Assembly: GCF_026810505.1 (NCBI RefSeq)
Contig: NZ_CP101750.1
Coordinates: 897,448 to 961,447, forward strand
Length of the DNA: 64,000 nt
Direction of reading: 5' to 3'
Source: Streptomyces sp. Je 1-369
Lineage (GTDB): Bacteria; Actinomycetota; Actinomycetes; Streptomycetales; Streptomycetaceae
Shown here piece by piece: positions 15,488-22,823 of this stretch (the first letter of the stretch is position 1; each line of letters begins with the position of its first letter). The position numbers and the translations under genes are program-made. The notes below the pieces were generated by a model. The model saw nothing but the letters and a program-made list of their open reading frames with translations, ran no database searches and was not told the DNA's origin.

Positions 15488-17326
15488 ATGACCGCCGAGA
15501 CCATGGCGGGCGCCACGGCAGCCGAAGACACCGACGACACGGGCGACCGGCGGAGCGTCCCGCGCTGGCTGCTCGCACAGATGCGGCCCTTCAGGCCCTA
15601 CATCGCCCTGTTCCTCCTTGGCAGCCTCGCCTGGCAGGCGCTGACCGCGGCGATCCCACTGGTCACCGGTCTGGCCTTCGACGCCGTTCTCGATCAGGAC
15701 GACGGATCGCCCGACTTCGGTTCGTTCCACGCCATCGTCGGCGGACTGCTCGCACTCGTCGTCGTCCGGGCGCTGGGCGGCATCATGTCCACGTACAGCC
15801 TGGAGTCCTTCGCCAGCGGGCTCGAACGCAACGCCCGCGCCCAGGTCTTCGCCAGTCTGTTGCGCAAGAGCCAGGGCTACTTCAACCGGCGGCGGGTCGG
15901 TGACCTGTCCGCACGGGCCACCGGCGACGCGGAGTCGCTGAACCTGATGGTGTCGCCGGGCTTCGACCTGGCCGTCGACCTCGCGCTGAACATCCTGATG
16001 CCGATCGTGTTCATCGCCCTGGTCGACCCGAGGCTGCTGGTCTCCCCCGTCGTCTTCGTCCTGCTGTTCGCCGTGGCGCTGGCCGAACACGGGCGGCGCC
16101 TGGAGCCCGTGTCCGACGCGGCACGTGAGCGGTTCGGCGACATGACGGCCCAGGCGTCGGAGAGCATCGCCGGGATCGAGGTGGTGGGGTCGACCGGTGG
16201 CGCCGACCAGGAACGCGCCCGGTTCACCGACCTCGCCCGGGAGTACCGGGATGCCTCCGTACGCCAGATCCGCACCCAGGCGCTGGCCCTGTCCCCGCTG
16301 CTGCTGGCCCTCGCCACCGTCGGCGCCCTGGTGCACTCCGTGATCCTGCTGCGCGACGGTTCCCTGAGCATCGGTGAACTCGTCGCCGTCCTGGGGCTGA
16401 TGGGCACCCTGCGCGCCCCCACCCAGCTGGCGTCCTTCAGCCTCGGGCTCATCTACCTCGGCATGGCGGGAGCGCAGCGCATCAAGGAGGTCGTCGACGA
16501 CCCCGAGGGCGAGGACGAGCGGGGCGGCAGTCACACCGCGCCCGTCGTCGGCGAAGTCGCCATGGAGAACGTCACGTTCGGCTACGAACCCGGCAAGCCG
16601 GTGCTGCGCGACGTGTCGTTCCGGGTGACCCCGGGCACCACCGTCGCCATCGTCGGCGCCACGGGCAGCGGCAAGACCACCCTGCTGCACCTGCTGAACC
16701 GCACCTACACACCGGACGACGGGCGCGTCCTGATCGACGGTGTCGCCACCACGGACTGGGACATCGGGGCGCTGCGCTCGCGCACCTCCGTCATCGAGCA
16801 GGACGTGATGCTCTTCTCCCGCACCATCGCGGAGAACCTCAGCCTCGGTTCGGACAACGGCACCGACCGCTCCCGCATCGAGGCCGCGGCCCGCATCGCG
16901 CAGGCCCACGACTTCATCATGGCGACCGAGAACGGCTACGACACCGTCGTCGGCGAACGCGGCGCCACCCTCTCCGGCGGGCAGCGCCAACGGGTCGCCA
17001 TCGCCCGCGCGTTGATCGCCGACCCGCGCATCCTCGCCGTGGACGACGCGACCAGTGCCGTCGACAGCGCCACCGAGTACGAGGTGCAGCGCGCCATGCG
17101 GCAGGCGTCGGACGGCCGCACCACGTTCCTCGTCACGCCCAGGCTGTCCCGCATCCGGGCGGCCGACCACATCCTCGTCCTGGACGCCGGCCGGATCGTC
17201 GACCAGGGCAGCCACGAACAGCTCCTGCGGGACTGTTCTCTCTACCGCAGGATCTTCGCGCCCTATCTGAGCACGCCGGCACCCGGCGGCCCCGATGCCG
17301 CGGGCGCCAAGGAGGAGAGCCACTGA
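15488..17326 (+). CDS. ABC exporter subunit 1 (degenerate ATP site)
   Basis: This 612-residue protein is a half-size ABC exporter: about six membrane helices (35-330) followed by a nucleotide-binding domain. Walker A is GATGSGKT (390-397) and the signature LSGGQ (495-499) is canonical. The Walker B strand ends LAVDD, with Asp520 where the catalytic Glu is expected, and the switch histidine is replaced by Pro551 (VTPRLS). These changes mark it as the non-hydrolysing partner of a heterodimer with the next gene, as in TM287/288-type exporters. I chose the ATG at 15488, preceded by GGAGAAGGAG, over an upstream in-frame ATG with no such site. It likely exports the product of the adjacent biosynthetic genes. 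Confidence 0.93.
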   Translation: MTAETMAGATAAEDTDDTGDRRSVPRWLLAQMRPFRPYIALFLLGSLAWQALTAAIPLVTGLAFDAVLDQDDGSPDFGSFHAIVGGLLALVVVRALGGIMSTYSLESFASGLERNARAQVFASLLRKSQGYFNRRRVGDLSARATGDAESLNLMVSPGFDLAVDLALNILMPIVFIALVDPRLLVSPVVFVLLFAVALAEHGRRLEPVSDAARERFGDMTAQASESIAGIEVVGSTGGADQERARFTDLAREYRDASVRQIRTQALALSPLLLALATVGALVHSVILLRDGSLSIGELVAVLGLMGTLRAPTQLASFSLGLIYLGMAGAQRIKEVVDDPEGEDERGGSHTAPVVGEVAMENVTFGYEPGKPVLRDVSFRVTPGTTVAIVGATGSGKTTLLHLLNRTYTPDDGRVLIDGVATTDWDIGALRSRTSVIEQDVMLFSRTIAENLSLGSDNGTDRSRIEAAARIAQAHDFIMATENGYDTVVGERGATLSGGQRQRVAIARALIADPRILAVDDATSAVDSATEYEVQRAMRQASDGRTTFLVTPRLSRIRAADHILVLDAGRIVDQGSHEQLLRDCSLYRRIFAPYLSTPAPGGPDAAGAKEESH

Positions 17327-19221
17327 TGGCGCATCTGCTGGAGGGCCTCGACCCGGAGGGCTACGACCGCCGCTACGGCGACCGCGAGCTGGCCCGCCGT
17401 ATCGCCCCGTACTTCCGCGGCAAGGGCCGCGCGGTGGTCTTCGTGACCGTCGCCGTGATCGTCGCCGCCACGGCGGGCAGCGCCGTGCCCCTGCTGCTGG
17501 CCCGCACCGTGGATTCGGCTCTGGAGGACGACGGCGACGGCCGCCTCGCGTGGCTGGTCGCGGCCATCCTCGTCGCCGGTATCGCCGCCTGGCTCCTGAC
17601 CGTCCTTCAGGAGCGCGCGGCCGGAACCATGGCCGGCGATGTCGTGCTAAAGCTGAGGGAGCGGGCGTTCGCGGCGGCCATGCGCCAGGACATGGCGTTC
17701 CACGACGCGCACCCCACCGGTGTGGTCGTCAGCCGCGTCACCAACGACACCCAGGCGTTCGCGACGCTGATCACCCTGATGCTGAGCCTGCTCGGCCAGG
17801 TCCTGATGATCCTGATCCTGCTGACCGCCCTCTTCGTCATCAACGTGCCGCTGGCCCTGGTGACGGCCTTCGTGGCGGCGGTCATCGTCGCCGTCAGCCT
17901 CGCCTTCCGGCGCGCGGCCCGCAGCGCCTCGCTGCGCCAGCAGCAGGCCCTCGCCGAGGTCAACGGATACGTGCAGGAGACGCTGCGGGGCATCGCCGTG
18001 GCGCGCAACCACAGCCACCAGCAGTCCGCGCAGACCGGCCTCGACGAGGTCAACCACCGCTGGTTCAAGGCCAGCGTGCGGCTGAACCGCCTGTTCAGCG
18101 GCATCTTCCCGCTGCTGATCTCCCTCACGGGACTCGGTACGGTCGCGGTGGTCCTGGTCGGCGGGCACGGCGTCGACTCGGGCTCCGTGTCGGCGGGCGA
18201 ATGGGTGCTGTTCCTGGAGGCCCTTGCACTGTTCTGGTCGCCGCTCACGAGCATCGCGTCCTTCTGGAGCCAGCTCCAGCAGGGCCTGGCCGCGGGCGAG
18301 CGGGTCTTCGCTCTCGTCGACCGCGAGTCGACGGTGCGGCAGCGCGACCGGATCCCGGTGCCGCGCCTGCGCGGTGAGATCACCCTGCGCGACATCCACT
18401 TCGGCTACGACGACGACCATCCCGTACTCGACAACGTGAGCCTCCATATCCCCGCGGGCCGCACCGTCGCACTCGTCGGCCACACCGGCGCCGGCAAGTC
18501 GAGCGTCGTACGGCTGATCATGCGCGCGTACGAGTTCCAGAAGGGCAGCATCGAGGTCGACGGCCTCGACGTGCGCACCCTGGACCTCGACCAGTACCGG
18601 CGCTGCCTCGGCGTCGTGACGCAGACGCCGTTCCTCTTCTCCGGGACGGTCGCGGAGAACATCGCCCGCGGCCGGCCGGGCGCCGGACGCGACGAGATCG
18701 AAGCCGCGGCGCGTGCGGTGGCGGGCGGCGACTGGCTGGAGCAGCTGTCGCAGGGGCTGGACACCCCCACCGACGAAGGCGGCCGGAATCTGTCGACCGG
18801 CCAGCGCCAGATCGTCTCGCTCGCCCGCGTCTTCCTCCAGGACGCGCCCGTCCTGATCCTCGACGAGGCCACCGCCAGCATCGACCCGTTGACGGAGGCA
18901 CAGATCCAGGAGGGCTTGGAGGCGCTCGCCGCGGACCGCACGACGATCGTCGTCGCGCACCGCCTGCCCACGGTCCGCAAGGCGGACACGATCGTCGTCG
19001 TCGACGACGGCCGCATCATCGAGGAGGGCGACCACGCCACGCTGCTCGGCCGGGGCGGGGCGTACCGACGCCTGTACGACCGCTACTTCCGGCACCAGCA
19101 ACCCGACCAAGACCCCGCAGACCCCGCAGACCCCGTGGAACCCGCAGACCCCGCGCACCCCGAGGTCCTCGCGAACCCCGCCGACCGAGAGGAGAGCGTG
19201 GTCGATGGCCACCGCGTCTGA
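17326..19221 (+). CDS. ABC exporter subunit 2 (catalytic ATP site)
   Basis: This 631-residue half transporter pairs with the upstream subunit; its ATG overlaps the preceding stop by one base. Six membrane helices (about 35-320) precede the nucleotide-binding domain with Walker A GHTGAGKS (385-392), Walker B ILDEATASID (catalytic E514) and switch H545 (VAHRLP). Its signature is LSTGQ (489-493) instead of LSGGQ. Thus the degenerate site of the dimer is built from subunit 1 Walker motifs plus this altered signature, and the working site from this Walker set plus subunit 1 LSGGQ, exactly the pattern of asymmetric exporters. The C-terminus carries an unusual Asp-Pro-Ala repeat tail (about 585-610), probably disordered. 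The last 17 bp overlap the ligase gene. Confidence 0.93.
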   Translation: MAHLLEGLDPEGYDRRYGDRELARRIAPYFRGKGRAVVFVTVAVIVAATAGSAVPLLLARTVDSALEDDGDGRLAWLVAAILVAGIAAWLLTVLQERAAGTMAGDVVLKLRERAFAAAMRQDMAFHDAHPTGVVVSRVTNDTQAFATLITLMLSLLGQVLMILILLTALFVINVPLALVTAFVAAVIVAVSLAFRRAARSASLRQQQALAEVNGYVQETLRGIAVARNHSHQQSAQTGLDEVNHRWFKASVRLNRLFSGIFPLLISLTGLGTVAVVLVGGHGVDSGSVSAGEWVLFLEALALFWSPLTSIASFWSQLQQGLAAGERVFALVDRESTVRQRDRIPVPRLRGEITLRDIHFGYDDDHPVLDNVSLHIPAGRTVALVGHTGAGKSSVVRLIMRAYEFQKGSIEVDGLDVRTLDLDQYRRCLGVVTQTPFLFSGTVAENIARGRPGAGRDEIEAAARAVAGGDWLEQLSQGLDTPTDEGGRNLSTGQRQIVSLARVFLQDAPVLILDEATASIDPLTEAQIQEGLEALAADRTTIVVAHRLPTVRKADTIVVVDDGRIIEEGDHATLLGRGGAYRRLYDRYFRHQQPDQDPADPADPVEPADPAHPEVLANPADREESVVDGHRV

Positions 19222-20746
19222 GAGCAGGACCGACGGGCCCGCCCGGCCCGCCCCGGCAACCCTCCACGAGCTGCTCGGCACCGCCGCCCGAGCCCGCCCC
19301 CACGCCGTCGCCGTACGCGGCGAGGACGCCGTCCTGACCTACGGCGAGCTGCACGACAAGGTGCGGGCCACCGCGCGCCGCTTCACCGCTCTGGGCGTCA
19401 CCGAACACGGCACGGCGGGGCTGCTCCTGGAGAACACCCCGGACTCGGTCGTCGCGCTCCTCGCGGCGGCCCGTCTCGGGCTGCGCGTCGTCCCCCTGGA
19501 ACCCGGCACCCCGCGCTCCCAACTCGTGGCGGCGTGCGAGAAGTTGGGCCCACTGTCCGTCGTAGGGCATGCCGCGCGGCTCGCCGCACTGGACGGCGCG
19601 AACGACCCGGACCCGCTCGACTGCGCGCTCGTCCCCGTGGAGGACCCGGGAGGCGACGCACCCTCCGGGGATGCCGAGAGCGACGACGTCACCGCGCCCG
19701 ACGCCCCCTTCCTCCACCAGTACACGTCCGGCTCGACCGGAGAGCCCAAGGTCGCCGTCCACACGCAGCGCAACCTCGTCAACGGCGGCGACATCTACGC
19801 CCGTTCCTACGGGATCACCGAGGACGACCGCATCCTGGCCGCCGTCCCCCTGCTGCACTCCTTCGGCCTGGTGGCCGGACTGGTCACCGCTCTGCGCGCC
19901 GGGGCGGAACTCGTCCTGCTCGGCCGCTTCACCCCCGCGCGGCTCCTGCGCGCCCTGGACGAGCACGCCTGCACGGTCCTGGTCGCCGCTCCCATGGCCT
20001 ACGAGCTGACGACGCGCGCGGCCGGCGCGACCTCGTCCGTGCCGCGCGCCCTCCGCCTGTGCCTGTCCTCGGGGGCCGCCCTGCCTGCTGCCGTGGCGCA
20101 GCGGGCCAAGGAGCGGCTCGGTCTGGACATCCAGCAGGTCTACGGCTGCACGGAGGCGGGGGTCATCGCCGCGCGACGCCCGGAGGACGGCGCCGGGGCC
20201 GACCTCGGCGTGGGCCGTCCCATGCCCGGCGTGCGGGTCCGTGTCGTCGACGAGCGGGGGGACGAGGTGCCGCACGGCGAGGAGGGGGCGCTGCTGGTAC
20301 GGACACCCGCGATGTTCACGCACTACCTCGGGCACGCCGACGCCACCCGGCGGGCCTTCGCCGACGGCTGGTACCTGACCGGTGACGTGGCCCGCCTCGG
20401 CCCCGAGGGCCATCTGCACCTGGTGGGGCGCAAGGACTCCTTCATCAACGTGGGCGGCAAGAAGGTGAACCCCCTCGAAGTGGAGCAGGTCCTGCTGGCC
20501 CACCCCTCGGTCGTCGAGGCCGTGGTCCGGGGCGAGACGACCGACGACGGCGGCGAGCGCGTACGGGCCTCCGTGGTGGCGCGGCCCCCGCTGTCCTCGA
20601 CGGAGCTGACGTCGCACTGCCGCGCCCGGCTCCTGCCCCATCAGGTCCCCGCCGAGGTCGACTTCGTCGCCTCACTGCCGAAGAGTCCGATGGGCAAGGT
20701 CCGGCGCGCCGCGGTGCGCGCCGCCCCTGCCGTCAGGCGGTCCTAG
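19205..20746 (+). CDS. AMP-forming acyl-CoA synthetase/ligase
   Basis: This 513-residue ANL-superfamily enzyme activates a carboxylic acid as the acyl-AMP. It shows the P-loop YTSGSTGEPK (about 176-185), the substrate and adenine motif YGCTEAG, the hinge region TGDVARLGPEGHLHLVGR and the C-terminal catalytic lysine in PKSPMGKVRR. Length is normal for acyl-CoA or aryl-acid ligases. It overlaps the ABC subunit by 17 bp, so it belongs to the exporter operon. No carrier protein gene is seen nearby, so the acyl group may go to CoA. It could feed the free-standing condensation protein at 12.4 kb. The substrate cannot be predicted by eye. Confidence 0.9.
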   Translation: MATASESRTDGPARPAPATLHELLGTAARARPHAVAVRGEDAVLTYGELHDKVRATARRFTALGVTEHGTAGLLLENTPDSVVALLAAARLGLRVVPLEPGTPRSQLVAACEKLGPLSVVGHAARLAALDGANDPDPLDCALVPVEDPGGDAPSGDAESDDVTAPDAPFLHQYTSGSTGEPKVAVHTQRNLVNGGDIYARSYGITEDDRILAAVPLLHSFGLVAGLVTALRAGAELVLLGRFTPARLLRALDEHACTVLVAAPMAYELTTRAAGATSSVPRALRLCLSSGAALPAAVAQRAKERLGLDIQQVYGCTEAGVIAARRPEDGAGADLGVGRPMPGVRVRVVDERGDEVPHGEEGALLVRTPAMFTHYLGHADATRRAFADGWYLTGDVARLGPEGHLHLVGRKDSFINVGGKKVNPLEVEQVLLAHPSVVEAVVRGETTDDGGERVRASVVARPPLSSTELTSHCRARLLPHQVPAEVDFVASLPKSPMGKVRRAAVRAAPAVRRS

Positions 20747-21152
20747 CCTGTTCGAGAGTGGGGTGACAGGGGATCACGGCGTCGAGGCCGATGAGCTGGA
20801 TGACGCGCAGCACGGACTCGCGGGGAGCGGCGATGCGCAGCCATCCCTGCGCGTCCTTGACGGTGTGGTGCGCGGCGATGAAGACGTTGATGCCGCTGGA
20901 GTCCATGAAGGTGACGTCGCTGAGGTCGACCACGGTCCGCGGCGGCGGCCCGCCGTCCTCGGGGATCAGGGCCTGGCTGAACTCGTCCTTGACGGCGTGG
21001 TCGATCTCGCCGTGCAGAGCGACGATGCGGACACCGTCGACCGCGGAGCGCACGACGGAAAGCCTGCCGTGCCGCGTCTGCCTGAACTGCTGGCTCTGCC
21101 TGGTCTGCTGGCTCTGCCTGCCGTATCGGCCGGGGTTCGGGGTGTCGGCCAC
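20733..21152 (-). CDS. STAS-domain anti-sigma factor antagonist
   Basis: The product (139 residues from the chosen start) is a STAS protein of the SpoIIAA/RsbV type. The phosphorylatable serine is in the segment VVDLSDVTFMDSSGINVF, and the preceding VALHGEIDHAV strand is characteristic. Such proteins bind anti-sigma kinases to free sigma factors of the sigma-B group. I chose the GTG at 21152, with GAGG 5 bases upstream, because the longer frame to 21287 would run through the promoter region of the divergent gene. A Gln/Arg-rich linker near the N-terminus is encoded by a 16-bp direct repeat (21088-21103, 21106-21121). Its 3' end overlaps the convergent ligase gene by 14 bp. Confidence 0.88.
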   Translation of the reverse strand: MADTPNPGRYGRQSQQTRQSQQFRQTRHGRLSVVRSAVDGVRIVALHGEIDHAVKDEFSQALIPEDGGPPPRTVVDLSDVTFMDSSGINVFIAAHHTVKDAQGWLRIAAPRESVLRVIQLIGLDAVIPCHPTLEQARTA

Positions 21153-21239
21153 AGTCTCCTCGACGATGCCTGGGTCGTTCCGTGTTCGGTCGTGCCGGAC
21201 CGAGTCTGCCCCATTTGCACCGGCCGATGCGGGGAATCC

Positions 21240-21263
21240 GGATGAAGTCCCTCCTACGGGTAT
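21240..21263 (+). promoter_or_regulatory. sigma-B-type promoter upstream of the aldo/keto reductase
   Basis: The sequence GGAT at 21240-21243, 14 bases, then GGGTAT at 21258-21263 fits the Streptomyces sigma-B-group consensus GNNT-N14-16-GGGTAY. The gene start is 40 bp downstream with GAAGG as ribosome-binding site. The fit is by eye; the divergent neighbour is an anti-sigma antagonist gene, which makes stress-sigma control more likely. Confidence 0.6.
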
Positions 21264-21302
21264 CCGTACCCGCAGAATGACGTGCATGAGGGAAGGCGAC
21301 GT

Positions 21303-22265
21303 ATGACTGCGCAGACCGACGTGACCTCAGGACGGCCGCTGTACGGGTGCATGGGGCTCGGCGGCACCTGGGACGACGCCCCGTACACCGCTGCGGACAT
21401 CGGCCACGCCGAAGCCGCCGTGGAGGCGGCGCTGGACATCGGCATCACGGCGTTCGACCACGCCGACATCTACCGGCGCGGCAAGTCGGAGGCCGTCTTC
21501 GGCGAACTCCTCGCCCGAGCGCCCGGGCTGCGGGAGCGGATCGTCCTGCAGACCAAGTGCGGCATCCGACAGGCCGACGGGCACCACCCCGGCATGTACG
21601 ACCTGCGGTCCCAGCACGTCGTCCGGTGCGTCGAGGAGAGCCTCACCCGTCTGCGCACCGACGTGATCGACGTACTGCTGCTGCACCGTCCCGATCCGCT
21701 GGCCGACCCGCAGGACACCGCGAAGGCGCTCACCTCGCTGCACGGGCAGGGGCTCGTGCGCCGCTTCGGCGTGTCCAACATGAGCGCCGCGCAGATCCAG
21801 CAGCTCCAGGCGTATCTCGACGTCCCGCTGGTCGCCGACCAGTTGGAGATGAGCCTCGGCAGCCGGGACTGGGTCGAGGCGGGCGTCCTCGTGAACACCG
21901 CGGCAGCGGCGGAGAACGGCTTCCCGCACGGGACCGTCGAGTACTGCCGGGCCCGCGGCATGCAGGTGCAGGCGTGGGGTGCCCTCGCCCAGGGCCGCTA
22001 CACCGGCCCCTCGAACGCGGCCGGCCCCCTGGACGCACCGGCCGCCGAGCTCGTCGCCGAACTCGCCGAGCGCAAGGGGACGACGCCGGAGACGATCCTG
22101 CTGTGGTGGCTACAGCGCCACCCGGCACACATCGCCCCGGTCATCGGCACGAGCCGTCCCGAGCGCATCCTCGCCTGCCGTGACGCCGTCGTCCGGGAAC
22201 CCGAACTCACCCACGAGGATTGGTACGGCCTGTGGGTCGCCGCCCGCGGCGCCCCCCTGCCCTGA
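21303..22265 (+). CDS. aldo/keto reductase
   Basis: This 320-residue NADPH-dependent oxidoreductase has the full aldo/keto reductase tetrad: D52 and Y57 in FDHADIYRRG, K85 in LQTKCGI and H128 in LLLHRPDP. The C-terminal cofactor segment PVIGTSRPERI is also present. It is of the YdhF type, in which a general aldehyde or ketone reduction is expected. I chose the ATG at 21303 with GAAGG upstream; a second in-frame ATG at 21282 falls inside the promoter spacer. It follows a sigma-B-like promoter and stands alone, so it is probably a general stress or detoxification reductase. Confidence 0.92.
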   Translation: MTAQTDVTSGRPLYGCMGLGGTWDDAPYTAADIGHAEAAVEAALDIGITAFDHADIYRRGKSEAVFGELLARAPGLRERIVLQTKCGIRQADGHHPGMYDLRSQHVVRCVEESLTRLRTDVIDVLLLHRPDPLADPQDTAKALTSLHGQGLVRRFGVSNMSAAQIQQLQAYLDVPLVADQLEMSLGSRDWVEAGVLVNTAAAAENGFPHGTVEYCRARGMQVQAWGALAQGRYTGPSNAAGPLDAPAAELVAELAERKGTTPETILLWWLQRHPAHIAPVIGTSRPERILACRDAVVREPELTHEDWYGLWVAARGAPLP

Positions 22266-22352
22266 CCGCCGCGCAGCGGGAGCGGGTGGGCGGGAGCGGG
22301 CGGGCGGCGGCGGGAGCGGGTGGGATCGCGGCCGCCGCGGTAGGGATGCACC

Positions 22353-22823
22353 GTGCAGACCTTCCTCCCGTACCCCGAATTCACCCGGTCCGCCGCGGCC
22401 CTCGACCAGGCCCGCCTGGGCAAACAGCGCGTCGAGGCCCTCCAAGTGCTGCGCGGCCTGACCGTGCCCGGCTACGGCTGGCGGCACCACCCCGCGGTCC
22501 GCATGTGGACCGGCTACGAAGAGGCCCTCGTCCGCTACGGCCTCGACGTGTGCGCGGTGTGGGTGGCGGAGGGCCGCACCGACACCTGCGCCACCACCCT
22601 GGTCACCGACTTCACCCAGCACCGTCCGGGCACCCCCGTACGTGCCCAGGAAGAGCTCGCCGACGAGGGCGAGCTGCCGCCCTGGCTCGGCGACCCGGCG
22701 TTCCACCGCAGCCACCAGTCGGCGCTGGTGCGCAAGGCGCCGGAGGTCTACGCCCCGCTCTTCCCCGGCGTCCCCGACGACCTGCCCTACCTGTGGCCGT
22801 CCTCCGACCGGTCCGCCGCGTAG
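22353..22823 (+). CDS. MSMEG_6728-family protein (pyrimidine-dimer glycosylase-like)
   Basis: This 156-residue protein opens MQTFLPYPEFTRSAAALD and continues with LGKQRVEALQVLRGL, features I recognise from the conserved actinobacterial MSMEG_6728 family, which is linked to the T4 endonuclease V (pyrimidine dimer DNA glycosylase) fold. Strong conserved residues include Arg and His in YGWRHHPAVRMW. Enzymatic activity of this branch is not established to my knowledge. The start is GTG at 22353 with TAGGGATG upstream. The last 37 bp overlap the convergent molybdenum hydroxylase gene. It is monocistronic. Confidence 0.8.
   Translation: MQTFLPYPEFTRSAAALDQARLGKQRVEALQVLRGLTVPGYGWRHHPAVRMWTGYEEALVRYGLDVCAVWVAEGRTDTCATTLVTDFTQHRPGTPVRAQEELADEGELPPWLGDPAFHRSHQSALVRKAPEVYAPLFPGVPDDLPYLWPSSDRSAA

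Noticed and set aside
19080..19200. Short Asp-Pro-Ala repeats at the end of ABC subunit 2 as a CRISPR or mobile repeat
   Set aside because: The repeat is in frame, short and within the coding sequence; it is simple low-complexity coding sequence.
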